Assembly (NCBI GenBank): GCA_017871115.1
Contig: JAFCIZ010000007.1
Location: forward strand, 2,604,001 to 2,668,000
Length of the DNA stretch: 64,000 nucleotides
Direction of reading: 5' to 3'
DNA from: Cunninghamella blakesleeana
Lineage: Eukaryota; Mucoromycota; Mucoromycetes; Mucorales; Cunninghamellaceae
The notes beneath the pieces were generated by a model, which did not search any database, was not told the DNA's origin, and was given only the letters and a program-made list of their open reading frames with translations. Position 1 is the first letter of the stretch, and the number at the start of each line of letters is the position of its first letter. Below are positions 28,230 through 38,458 of the stretch, one piece after another. The translations under genes were made by a program, and so were the position numbers.

Positions 28230-28812
28230 TTTTGTATGCTTTTTTTATAGATAAAAATAATGAAAATAATGAAAAAAAAAAAAAAAAAAAAAAGGAAAGA
28301 ACGAGGGAGAAAAAATAAAAAGAGCGGAATTATATACATTTTTTTGTTGTTGCATTTAAACTTTTTCTTTTTTCCAGATGATCATTATTAATGCGGAAAG
28401 AGTCCCACGCTATGTAAAAAAATAAAAAAGTTGAACTAAAATATCATACACATTCTTGGTTTAACATGATCAAGAACAGGCCAGTATAAGATGTAATAGT
28501 CAAGTTATTCTACATATGAAGCTTATTTTTTGTTCAAAATTTTTAAATAGGTTTATTGATTAATAATAGGTTTTGTTCTTTTTTTTTTTATTATAAAAAA
28601 AAATATTAATAATACTACCAATAGTGTATACTAGAATATTAAACAAACATTTTATATCTATTGTGCCTTTTTTAGATAGGGAAACATATCAAGAACTTCT
28701 ATTGGCTGAATTTTAATGCCTCAGTCAACAAACTTTAACTTTTTTTTTCAGAAACCAAATATTTCTTTTTCTTCCATTTTTTTTTTTTTTTTACCTCTCC
28801 CTCTCTCTTTTT
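28230..28812. promoter_or_regulatory. Divergent promoter region, GFA protein / J-protein
   Basis: 583 bp separate two divergent start codons. Only homopolymer A and T tracts and a long pyrimidine run (28770-28812) just before the J-protein start were seen, and no ORF of note. Confidence 0.5.
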
Positions 28813-29247
28813 ATGACCATAGAAAAAAAAAACCCTTATCATGTATTAGGTGTAGATCGCTTTGCATCCAATAAAGAAATCAAAAAACGTTATTTACAAT
28901 TATGTAAAAGTTACCATCCAGATGTAGTTCAACTTAATAATAAACCTCAACATGTTGATTTTACAGATATTAATTGGGCCTATGAACAACTGACAAAACA
29001 AAAACATAAAATACAAAGAGTTCAACAATCTCCTTTTGGTCAACAACAATACCAACAACATACACCTATTAACACAAAAGTATATACTAGAAATTCATTA
29101 TTAGCAGGCCTTGGTATCATGGTAGCAGTTGTCGCTTATTTAAAATATGAACCTAGAGAAGATCCTATATTACTTTATAAAGACCACTCACCTTCTACAC
29201 CTCCAGCTCCACTTTCTAATATTCGTAGTTGGCGGCGAAACAATTAG
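28813..29247 (+). CDS. Small J-domain protein with C-terminal membrane anchor
   Basis: A single exon encodes 144 aa. The J domain occupies residues 7-65 (NPYHVLGVDRFASNKEIKKR) with an intact HPD at 35-37, which is needed to stimulate Hsp70 ATPase activity. A Gln-rich linker is followed by one hydrophobic segment (~96-112, LLAGLGIMVAVVAYL) and a short polar proline-containing tail. The layout resembles DNAJC30-type class C J-proteins of the mitochondrial inner membrane, but no presequence is obvious, so location is open (mitochondrion or ER). A pyrimidine-rich leader directly precedes the ATG. Confidence 0.85.
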   Translation: MTIEKKNPYHVLGVDRFASNKEIKKRYLQLCKSYHPDVVQLNNKPQHVDFTDINWAYEQLTKQKHKIQRVQQSPFGQQQYQQHTPINTKVYTRNSLLAGLGIMVAVVAYLKYEPREDPILLYKDHSPSTPPAPLSNIRSWRRNN

Positions 29248-29552
29248 GGTTCATCACGCGACATTCCGTATGTTTCGTGTTTGAATGATTTTTTTTTTTT
29301 TTTTTGCTTATTTTAACTGGTTATCCGCACATATTTTTTTTTTTCTATTATTGTTTCCCTTGAAAAAACAAATAATAATAAATAAATAAAAAAACTATAT
29401 ATTCTCTTTCTTTTTTTTTTTAATTCTCACCTTTTTACTCTTTTAATTTTTTTTATTTCTTTTACATTCATCCTTTTACTATTTATTAATTTATTATTAC
29501 TACTACTTTTACTTTCTTTCTTCCCTTTTAAACATTAATATATAATACATAC
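29248..29552. other. Intergenic, J-protein 3' flank and promoter of next gene
   Basis: The stretch consists of T-rich tracts, an AATAAATAAATAAA run near 29373 suited to polyadenylation, and a pyrimidine-rich leader before 29553. Nothing else was seen. Confidence 0.5.
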
Positions 29553-30785
29553 ATGTCTACATCACTTTGGCATAACTCACACGATGGGATGGCTTTGTCG
29601 TACAAGAAAATCATAAAGCAAATGGCTGCCCAAGCTCCAAAAGCATATGGCGAAATCCCTCCATTAACAAAAAAGAAAAAGAAGAAGAAATCAAATCATT
29701 CATTACCTGTCCATCAACAACATCCCCCTTCCCCTATATCAAGAAGGATGTCTCATGTAGAAAATTGGGTTGTTGTAGACAGCAAAGAAAGTTTACCAGA
29801 CGAAGAGGATTTAGTAAGTAAAAAAAATAAAAAGATAGATTGAAAAGAAAAAAGATTGACAACCTGCTTTATTTGGAAAATAAGATGGCTAATTGTTATG
29901 ATTATTATTATTATTATTACTTGTTTATTTATTTATTTTTGCTTTATATATATATATTGTTTTTAAAAATAGGTACAAAGTTCACCTCTAAGAAATTTTT
30001 TATCGATTGATTTTTTAACAGATGTGCTACCATTACATACACCACCAGCATCGTTAAGTGATTCATCCACTCTTGTGCAACAATATGAAATAGCAGAACT
30101 TGCCAACCAATTAAAGGAAACGCGACTATCTTCTTCCTCTTCTTCACCCTTACCATCCATTACTAATGAAAATGAACAACAACAAATCGCTTTTCATCAA
30201 AAAGAACAACTATCTATTCCTAAATCACCATCTGTAAGAAGAAATTCCATTTCATCTACTTCCAATGCTCAAATTCCATCCATTTCTACAACTCCATCCT
30301 CAGTAATATCATCCAATGGTTACTCTTCTTCAACAACAGCACCATCGTCGGATTTGGTACAACAACAGCAACAAATGAAATGGATACAAAATATGAATAA
30401 ATTAAAACGAACATTAATAGAATTTGGTAAACAGCAACAACAATTACAATTACAAGAAAAGAAAAAGAAAAAAATACCCATGCCTTTACCCTCCCCTTCG
30501 GTCATTAATAGTTATCAACAACAACAACAGCAACGTAAAAAACGAAGATCAGAAGCTACTACACAGCCGAGATATAATCCTGAAACCAATACTTATACAA
30601 GAGATACGAGATATAACCCTGACCACTTAAGAATGATTGCGGCGGAATTAAATATGATGCGAGCAAGAAAATTATTATCTCCTTTAAAACCTAGAGGCTT
30701 TTTACCAAGAAGAAAGGATGTGGTTTATTTAGCTAATAATCGTCGTAGGTCCCCTTTATTAAACGAAATTACTGTGGATGATTGA
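29553..30785 (+). CDS. Unrecognised basic, Ser/Gln-rich protein (357 aa)
   Basis: Two exons, 29553-29813 and 29973-30785, join in phase 0. I do not recognise the family. The N terminus (MSTSLWHNSHDGMALSYKK) is well ordered in appearance and is followed by a poly-lysine stretch (KKKKKKK) that could be a nuclear localisation signal, then WVVVDSKESLPDEEDL. The middle is Ser/Thr/Pro and poly-Q. The C terminus looks conserved: RYNPETNTYTRDTRYNPDH, then a helix with MMRARKLL, then LKPRGFLPRRKDVVYL. Strong charge and the NLS-like run suggest a nuclear protein, but no function is assigned. Confidence 0.75.
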
Positions 30786-31526
30786 CTCATGATCTCTTTT
30801 TTATTATTATAATTATTATAAATAATCTATTAATTTGTTTATTTATTTAATATATCCTTTAACATACATGCGCTTATTTATATATTTTTAAAAATAAAAT
30901 AAATTATGTAATTTATTTATTTTTATTTTCTTTTTAATTCACTTAACTAGTCTAATAGATAATACCCTCCCTCTTATATATATATATACCATTTGTGATT
31001 GTAAATTTGATTCAAATTTTATTTAATATTTTATCTTATGTTTGATATGTATAAGTATAAAAAATAAAAATTAAAAAAATGATATTTTTATATTGCTGTT
31101 TAGGATAACATCCAAATACATAATAAAATAACATTTAAAAAAAATACAAAAAAAAAAAAAATCAGAATCCAATTAAGCTTTTTTAAAAAAAATATGTGTA
31201 TATATCAATCCCTTTTATATGAGCTCTAGTACTAAAATTGATGATTTGGATATAATTGCTGGATAATTTATATCGATAATTATAAACTACTAATACTTTA
31301 CCGAGGTAGACTACATTAGTACCCGGAGAAAAATAACCATGTACTGATCTAATCTAGCTTTTATATAATCTATTATGCATAAAAAATAAACTAATCGTAT
31401 TTCAAATCAGTAGCGATCTATTCTTCATTTTTTGAATACATGCACATGTTTTAATATTTAATTACATACTTTAATCACAAAGACTGTGCTTTTTTTTTTA
31501 GATTTCTTATGACTATCTCAGATGAT
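30786..31526. other. Gene-free AT-rich stretch before the MITE-like repeats
   Basis: No ORF or RNA gene was recognised. The first half is low-complexity AT; the part from about 31200 to 31480 has more balanced composition (for example CCGAGGTAGACTAC at ~31301) and could hold an unrecognised non-coding or degraded element. Confidence 0.4.
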
Positions 31527-31845
31527 TTTAAGTAATACCGATTGAAGCTAACCGTAATCAAAGCATCAAAACGACCTTAATCGCTATGACTCTTCAACCT
31601 ATCCATGTAACTACATACCGAATCCAGATAGTATCAAATTGAAAGTCATTCTTTCCTTTCAAACTACATTTAAAAAATAAATAGTTTTACTTCAAGTAAG
31701 TTCATACTTGATTGGATAAAACCAAACCAAGGAAGGTGACCTTAATCAAACAATAACAAAACCGTAATTTGTTATTTCCTTCTGAACTTATAATGCCCAT
31801 CAATGAGGAACTATCAAGCCGTGTTATGTAGTTGGTATACTTAAA
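31527..31845. mobile_element. MITE-like element, copy A (319 bp, TIRs)
   Basis: The left end reads TTTAAGTAATACC and the reverse complement of the right end reads TTTAAGTATACC, an imperfect terminal inverted repeat with TTAA at both borders. For this copy the inverted match extends outward by TGAT on both sides (31523-31849). It contains no transposase. An internal perfect hairpin, AATAACAAA / TTTGTTATT, lies at 31752-31776 with a 7-nt loop. Base composition is less AT-rich than its surroundings. Copy B lies 427 bp downstream with only three differences and no gaps. Confidence 0.75.
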
Positions 31846-31953
31846 ATCAAAAAGAAATAAGATAATCAAAAATATAAAAAAAAAGGCACAAATCCAAAAA
31901 TAAATACTATTTACTATATATCACATCTCTTGAAATAATAGCTACTTAAAAGA

Positions 31954-32272
31954 TTTAAGTAATACCGATTGAAGCTAACCGTAATCAAAGCATCAAAACG
32001 ACCTTGATCGTTATGACTCTTCAACCTATCCATGTAACTACATACCGAATCCAGATAGTATCAAATTGAAAGTCATTCTTTCCTTTCAAACTACATTTAA
32101 AAAATAAATAGTTTTACTTCAAGTAAGTTCATACTTGATTGGATAAAACCAAACCAAGGAAGGTGACCTTAATCAAACAATAACAAAACCGTAATTTGTT
32201 ATTTCCTTCTGAACTTATAATGCCCATCAACGAGGAACTATCAAGCCGTGTTATGTAGTTGGTATACTTAAA
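31954..32272. mobile_element. MITE-like element, copy B (319 bp, TIRs)
   Basis: This is a direct repeat of copy A with three substitutions (in the segments CCTTGATCGTTATG and CAACGAGG). The 108-bp spacer between copies is simple AT-rich DNA. The same internal hairpin is at 32179-32203. The left border is part of a palindrome TACTTAAA-AGA-TTTAAGTA (31943-31961), as if the right end of another copy had been there. Confidence 0.75.
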
Positions 32273-32483
32273 GCCAAATGAATGCTATTTGTAAAAAATA
32301 AAAAATAAAAAATAAAGTATAAAAAAGAGAGAGAGAGAAGAAAGGAGAATTTTTTAAATCAATAAAAATAAATAAATGTTCTGGGTTTGATTTTACTTGA
32401 GTGACACAAGTTGGTTTTTTAGTTGCAAAAATTAAACGCGTCTTTTATTCTTTTTCTACATTTTTTTTCTTTTTCCCTTTAAC

Positions 32484-34263
32484 ATGCATTATTTTGAAAT
32501 AACGAAGCCTTATTTATGGGATCTGAATAATGCTTATCAGGAAATACGACAACTTTACCCAAATCATGATTATTCATACCACATATTTATTTTAAAAAAA
32601 GAACTAAATGATATAAAAAGTAATCATAAAAGCAAAGGAAACCGTGATAGAGCTAAATTGATACTTAATGAATGGCAAGTAAGTTATTCATAATGAAACA
32701 GTAATAAAACAAAAAAAAAAAAAAAAAAAACAGTAATAATAGTAAAGTAGTAACAATTAATGAAAATTATTTTTTTTTTTCACTATATTAATTTTCCAAT
32801 CGATAGAAATATAAGCCAAAGGAATATGTTGAAACTCCTCATACCTCCAAGGAAAACTTTATTATTGGAAATATTCAAAATATTGAAAATATTGAGAACA
32901 TTGAACATATTGGTCAAAAAACTTTTAATATTATTCAGGTAAGCAATAATAAAGTCATATTTTTTATAGAGTTAATATACAAATGTACCATTACTAATTT
33001 ATATACTTAAATAAAAATATATTGTTATTTAACATTTCTATATTTTAGGAACAACCACAGTCAAGCTTATCATCACCACGGCAACAATATATTCAACCTG
33101 AAGAACAACGAGAACAACCACAACCACTGCATGAAAATGAAATAATAGATGAATTCGATATATCACCTCCTTCTGCTGATGATAGATATAAGTTTAATAA
33201 TATTGATATTTCAGGATTATTTTATCAATTCCAACTCTCTGTAAAAAATTATTTAACATCTAGCCAAACATCATCATTACAGCTTGAAAGCCATCTTCAG
33301 CACATATTGTCATTATCATCAATTCTTCTACTTAAACCTAATAGATTCCATGATGATTTAAAAAAAATTATTGATCAAAGTATTCTTGAAAATATTGTTA
33401 CCGATATCAACAAGCAACTGAATCTTAATATGAACGAATTTGACAACTGTATTATTATTAAATTATTTAGCATATTCAAAAATATAAGAAAGAATGAACT
33501 TGATAGAATGGTTGCAGCAATGGAAGTTATGAAATTAATGGAACAAACTAAAGATCATATGTCCAAGAAAATTTTGATATCAGTCCGTAACCTAATTGAA
33601 AACCTGCCTATGAAAAATCTAGATGAAGATATTAAGGAAATTGAGCTGATAACACGATATGTGCACCCACTCTTATCTCCATTACTTGATGATATTACTA
33701 ATAATATAATGTTTCGCTGGACATCCACCACCAATCAAGAATGGAAAACAAGTTTTTCAATTAGCAAACGCCGACCAGATTCCAACATCACTGAAACTAA
33801 TGGCACATTCTATGATAAATCATTTGGTTTTGGCGAAGTTAAATGTAAATCTATGGCCCTGAATCATTATGCCACTAACAAGGATCTACTTCGCATAGCC
33901 CATTTCTCCAAAAATTCTATTGATACCCACTCAATAAACTCTGTCTTGAGTTTTACTGTTGTAGGAGATTATATTACATTTTATATTATGATGCTAAAAT
34001 CAGATGGACTATATGTAATGCTAGAAATTGGTCATATTAAAATACCTATGTCAGTATACGAAATACCCACTTATATTGCACATCTTGATGAATTACTCGA
34101 TGTTTTACATGTTTATTATAACATCATTTTAAACCAGCCTATTCAACCAACATCAATAAATAAGAGAAAGCGTAAAACAATCACTACCCCCCAATTTGAT
34201 AAAATTGTAGATAAAACCAAGGATAAAAAAAGAAAAAGCATATCTTCTCATTACAATCATTAA
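32484..34263 (+). CDS. Putative PD-(D/E)XK-like protein of a lineage-expanded fungal family
   Basis: Three exons (32484-32678, 32807-32938, 33049-34263) encode 513 aa. The N-terminal half is helical with an Ile/Asn/Glu repeat (QNIENIENIEHI). The C-terminal half (~residues 300-470) has the order RYVHPLLSPLLDD, FSISKRRPDSN (D353), then a gap, then GFGEVKC (E372, K374), then DLLRIAHFSKNSID and a beta-rich segment ending LYVMLEIGHIKIPMS. D...E-x-K with this spacing fits the core of PD-(D/E)XK nuclease folds. From memory, many Mucorales proteins share the RRPD/GEVK/DLLR layout, but I cannot verify this here. The tail is lysine-rich (KRKRK, KDKKRKS), NLS-like. The function is unknown. Confidence 0.65.
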
Positions 34264-34680
34264 TAATATTACGTATCGTTATTCACTTATCATCATATCA
34301 CCATATATTGAATAATTTCCAAAAACAGTTATATTTATAATCATTTTTATCATTTTTTTACACTATCCCCATTTATTAAAACCATTGCCCTTTTATATTT
34401 ATTGTTTTTTACTAGCTTAACATTCTTCTTTACATGATAAACATAGGCATAATCATTATTTTACTTTACAATTTTTTTTTACTATCATTATTATACTTTT
34501 CTTTCCCTATTTTTATCATTACTTTTACATACTGGAAATATATATTCTTATATTTACCTTTGGTTTTTTTAAAAAAAATAAAATAAAATAAAAAAATGGC
34601 CTCAAATTATCACAAAACCAATAATATCATTGTTTGTTTCTCATATTACATAAAAAATATTTTTTTGTACATCATAAAAA

Positions 34681-34717
<37 letters not shown>

Positions 34718-34880
34718 CATCGTAAAATAAAAAAAAAAAATAAAAATAAAAATAAAAAAGAAACAGAAAAATGTCAGCTTTAACATTATTTTATTGCATT
34801 TTCTTATGTACATATAATAATAAATATTTTAGTAAAGTGGTATATATATATAATCACATTTATTTTTATTTACTTATTTT
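34264..34880. other. Convergent 3' flank with (AT)n tract
   Basis: Very AT-rich sequence lies between two convergent genes. A pure (AT)n run occupies about 34682-34712, and A-rich tracts follow. No coding signal was seen. Confidence 0.6.
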
Positions 34881-37192
34881 TTATTTCAATCCTTTATATA
34901 AAATCAAGTTAACTGCACCTAAGATAAACCCAGCTAAATCTTCATCTTTATGATTCCATTGTATTTTTAAAATATGTTTTTTTGGTTCTAATGCTGATGT
35001 TGATGTTGTTGAAGGAGAAAAAGATGGATGATTATTTTTTTTACATTCTAATATGATGCTTTTGATTTTAATATTTATATCTGTTCTTTCCATAATAAAT
35101 GAATTAGTTGATCCAATAAGATGAGTTATACCAACATGTAATGAATCTAAAACACGTCGGTGAAGAGTTGCTTCTTCGATTTCTTCTTTTTCTTCTTCAT
35201 TATTATCATTATCATGTGATGCCATTAAAGTTATAAATGTATTTGGATTATACTCTTTTTCAATTTCAAATAAGATTGGACGAGATACAAGTTGATCCTT
35301 ACTATCCTTTTCCTCTTCATTCATTACTTCATTTTTAATTAATTTTTGTTGTTCAAAATGATCATTAGATATAATATCAACTGTAGAAGGTACTCCCTGC
35401 TGAGAAGTCATAAGAAGAATACCTTGTATGGGTATTAAAGAAGTTGGTTTTAATGATTGGTGCTGCTGTATAGATGACAACGATAATGATGACAATGATG
35501 ATAGTGGTGAATTTTTATTATTATTTAATAAACGTTGTTGATGCCAATGTTGCTTTAATATATCCGAACTAATACGAGCAGGTATATCCAAAGAAGTATC
35601 AATTTTAATGGTCATTCCATTTGCAGGATTAAGACAAGGAATTCCAAACTCTTTCATGATTTTACTTTTTAAATAATCCATTTGCCCGCGTTCTCCATGT
35701 ACCAACACCACATTTCTTGGTTCCGAATGACGAATCAATTGCATAATCCCTTTTGCATCAGCATGAGCACTAAATGATAGATTTCTGACTTGTAAATTCA
35801 CGTTGATTTTTGTAAATTTATCCACATCTATAACCTTTTGACCACTTAAAACTTTATGACCCACTGTACCAGCAACACAATATCCAGGTAAAATAACCAT
35901 ATTTTTTGGGTCAGGTGCCAATTTTTTAAATATTTCCAAAGACGTACCTTGATGTAACATACCAGGTGTAGCAAATACAACCATTGGTCCCGAATGATCC
36001 ATATAAGATTGATTCCAAGGTTGAATATGTTTAAAATCAAACATGTTCCTTTGTACAAAAGTAGACTTAATTTTTTGATTAGTCCAATTGATAAAAAGTT
36101 TATAATAAGCATTGGCACGTTCCGTTAATCCAGTTGAAAAATAAACAGGTACTTTTAAATCCATTCGTTCCCAATACGACTCAATTAATATACATAATTC
36201 TTGAGCACGACCCAAAGCAAAGCAAGGAATCACTACTTTACCACCATTGATAACACAATCGTGTACTTTTTTTAAAAAATCACGTTCTCTTGATCTCTTT
36301 GAATCACGTATTGTTGTTCCATAAGTACTTTCAGTAATCAAAACATCCGGTCGTAATTTATCTATCCATGCTGATCCTAAATGTCGATCTGGTGTCATAT
36401 TATAATCCCCTGTATATACCACAGATTCATGTCCCACTTTTGCATAGATCATAGCAGCACCAAGAACGTGGCCTGCATAATAAGCTTTGATTTCTAATTG
36501 GTCATCTACATGAATGGTTTGGTGTAATTGGATAGGAATTACTTTCTTCATACATTGTTTAATCATATCGGACGTAAAAAAATTAGTTTCTCCTTTACGA
36601 TCTACACTGATTTTACGATAATCTTCTAATAATAAAGGGCATATAGCTTTTGTTGGATGTGTCATATAAATAGGTCCATCATAACCAAGCATTTCTGTAA
36701 AATAGGGTAAAGCACCACAATGGTCAAGATGAAAATGACTTATAATAATACAATCAATTATATCTGTAAAGTTGCCTGTCTTGGATATATATGTAAAATC
36801 TGGAAATCTTCTTGCATCGTTATAACCCATATGGAATCCTATCGTTTATAGATATATAGATATAGATAATACTTTATTTATTATTTGAAAAACGAATTTC
36901 CTTTTCTTTTCTTTCCTTTTATGCTATTATATTTAATCATATTTATTTCATTTATTTGGCTATTTATTCATTATGTACCACAATCAAACATAATATTCTT
37001 GCCACCTATCGTTACTAGAATACAACTTCTTCCAACATCCTGTCCTTTATTTTTTCAAAACAGAATAATATAAATAAAAATAATAAAAGTTAATTTATAA
37101 TCGTCTCTATTTATACAGGTTATTTTTATATTATGATTAATATATTTTATTTGTACTGTACCTGCACCCAAGGGAACTATGCTTATAGTCAT
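34881..37192 (-). CDS. INTS11: Integrator subunit 11-like metallo-beta-lactamase/beta-CASP RNA endonuclease
   Basis: Three exons (37192-37162, 37044-36979, 36838-34881) encode 684 aa. The start [11 protein letters not shown] is followed across two introns by [19 protein letters not shown] and [17 protein letters not shown], diagnostic of INTS11 rather than CPSF73/Ysh1. The zinc site is HFHLDH at residues 67-72 (H67, H69, D71, H72); [18 protein letters not shown] and the beta-CASP helices ([26 protein letters not shown]) are intact, and [14 protein letters not shown] and [13 protein letters not shown] follow. The C-terminal ~235 residues hold a serine/glutamine and acidic insertion before a conserved-looking end. 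By family knowledge it is the catalytic subunit of the Integrator that cleaves nascent snRNA and mRNA. Confidence 0.94.
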
Positions 37193-37429
37193 TATATGTA
37201 TATAATTATTATTATTATTAAGAAAAAAAAAGCAGACGGCAGATAGAGAGGGGAAAAAATTGAGAGCATTTTAAAAATTTTTTTAAAAAAAATATAGAAA
37301 ATAGAGTAGGCGGAAGTTTAAAATTTGATTTACTTTTTTTCTATTATGCTTTAAAATGATCAAATACAATTTTACTTCATTTTTATTTTTTTAAACAGTA
37401 GGTTTGATAGAGGAAGATGATTTTCTTTT

Positions 37430-37950
37430 TCATTTCTTTGGTTTTATATTAATACCTTGTTCTAATTCTTCATTGTTATTATTCAACTCAGTACCATATA
37501 CCTTCGAAGTTGTTAGTTTGAACATAGCACGTAATTTTGCATAACGTTTAGGTCGATTATTATAAATGCTTAGACTATGGTCATTCCTACAAATAGAGTA
37601 ACCAAAATCGTTTTGAACTCGCTCTTCAAATTCTTTATTAATTTTATAATAGTAAAATTTGGCGACACCCAATTATGTTGAGTACTACCACTAATGCAAT
37701 CACGGTATAAAACTTTATAATATATATCCCAACATATAAAAACATTCATTCAATTATTTAAATTATTTATATAAAGAAATTTGAATGTATAAATACATAT
37801 TACATATTTATAGGTCTTAGTATCATGAATTGCTATTGCTTCAAAAGCATTATATATGAGTGCTGGATATCTAATAAATGTATTTGATGTTTCTGAAGTA
37901 CTATAATTATCGAGTTCATTGGAAATATTAGTCGTGTCAATTTTATCAGA
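37430..37950 (-). pseudogene. Broken partial copy of the PARP gene's chromo-like 5' end
   Basis: Two exon-like blocks (37950-37804 and about 37727-37430) match exons 2-3 of the PARP gene at 60.0-60.5 kb: AIHDTKTYKY versus AIHDFRHSY at the same donor position, then YKVL, HNWV versus HVWL, then EFEERVQNDFGYS versus EFQDRLKKDFGFS and KLRAMFKLTTSKVYGT versus KLRAMIKLTTSETYGT. The acceptor of the parent intron (AG) reads TG here, and one base is missing near 37633-37640, shifting the frame inside the LIKEF block. No ankyrin, WGR or catalytic exons follow. It appears to be a truncated duplicate. Confidence 0.72.
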
Positions 37951-38273
37951 CTAAAATAATATATAGAAATTTAACCATATACTTCTCTTTCAATATTAAA
38001 CTATTATATGTTTTATAAAAGTGAAATTAAAATAAAAAAATTATAATTTAGCAAAACATAATTATCATTCGATTAACTACAAGTAGCACCATTGGTCACT
38101 TTTAAAAGTTATTAGAAGAATGATAAATAATAATAAAAAAGAGTGTAATTAAAGAAAGATAAAGCTAATTATTTCACAATTCTTAATATCTTACCTATTC
38201 AGCCACATATATCCGTTGCTATAATAACCTTTTTTTTTTTTCTTATAAACAAAATATATTATTTCTTATTCAT

Positions 38274-38314
<41 letters not shown>

Positions 38315-38458
38315 AAAAAAAAGTTTTTTATTCAAAGTTAAAAAAACATATATTAAAATAGTTATAAAAGATGAAGATAAAAAGGATAAGAATATAGATG
38401 TGTATATAATAAAATGAAAAATGAAAAAAATATCAAAAATGAAAATGAAGCATATAAA
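37951..38458. other. Gene-free stretch with ~38-nt poly(A) tract
   Basis: Nothing coding was recognised apart from a possible remnant of the pseudogene's first exon near 38200 (ATG-containing, followed by GTAAGA on the minus strand). A near-pure poly(A) run covers about 38275-38312. Confidence 0.5.

Noticed and set aside
31201..31500. Possible tRNA or other standard RNA gene in the balanced-composition patch
   Set aside because: No T-loop consensus, acceptor pairing or known snRNA signature was found on either strand.
31527..32272. Interpretation of the paired repeats as LTRs flanking a retroelement
   Set aside because: Ends are not TG...CA, there is no internal coding or primer-binding site, the spacer is only 108 bp, and the ends are inverted repeats.
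34881..37192. Assignment as CPSF73/Ysh1
   Set aside because: The N-terminal signature [12 protein letters not shown] and the beta-CASP region fit INTS11; CPSF73 has a different loop after the first DCG motif.
37430..37672. 80-codon frame as an independent small gene
   Set aside because: It is only the second half of a block homologous to the PARP exon, separated from the first half by a frameshift and preceded by a damaged splice acceptor.
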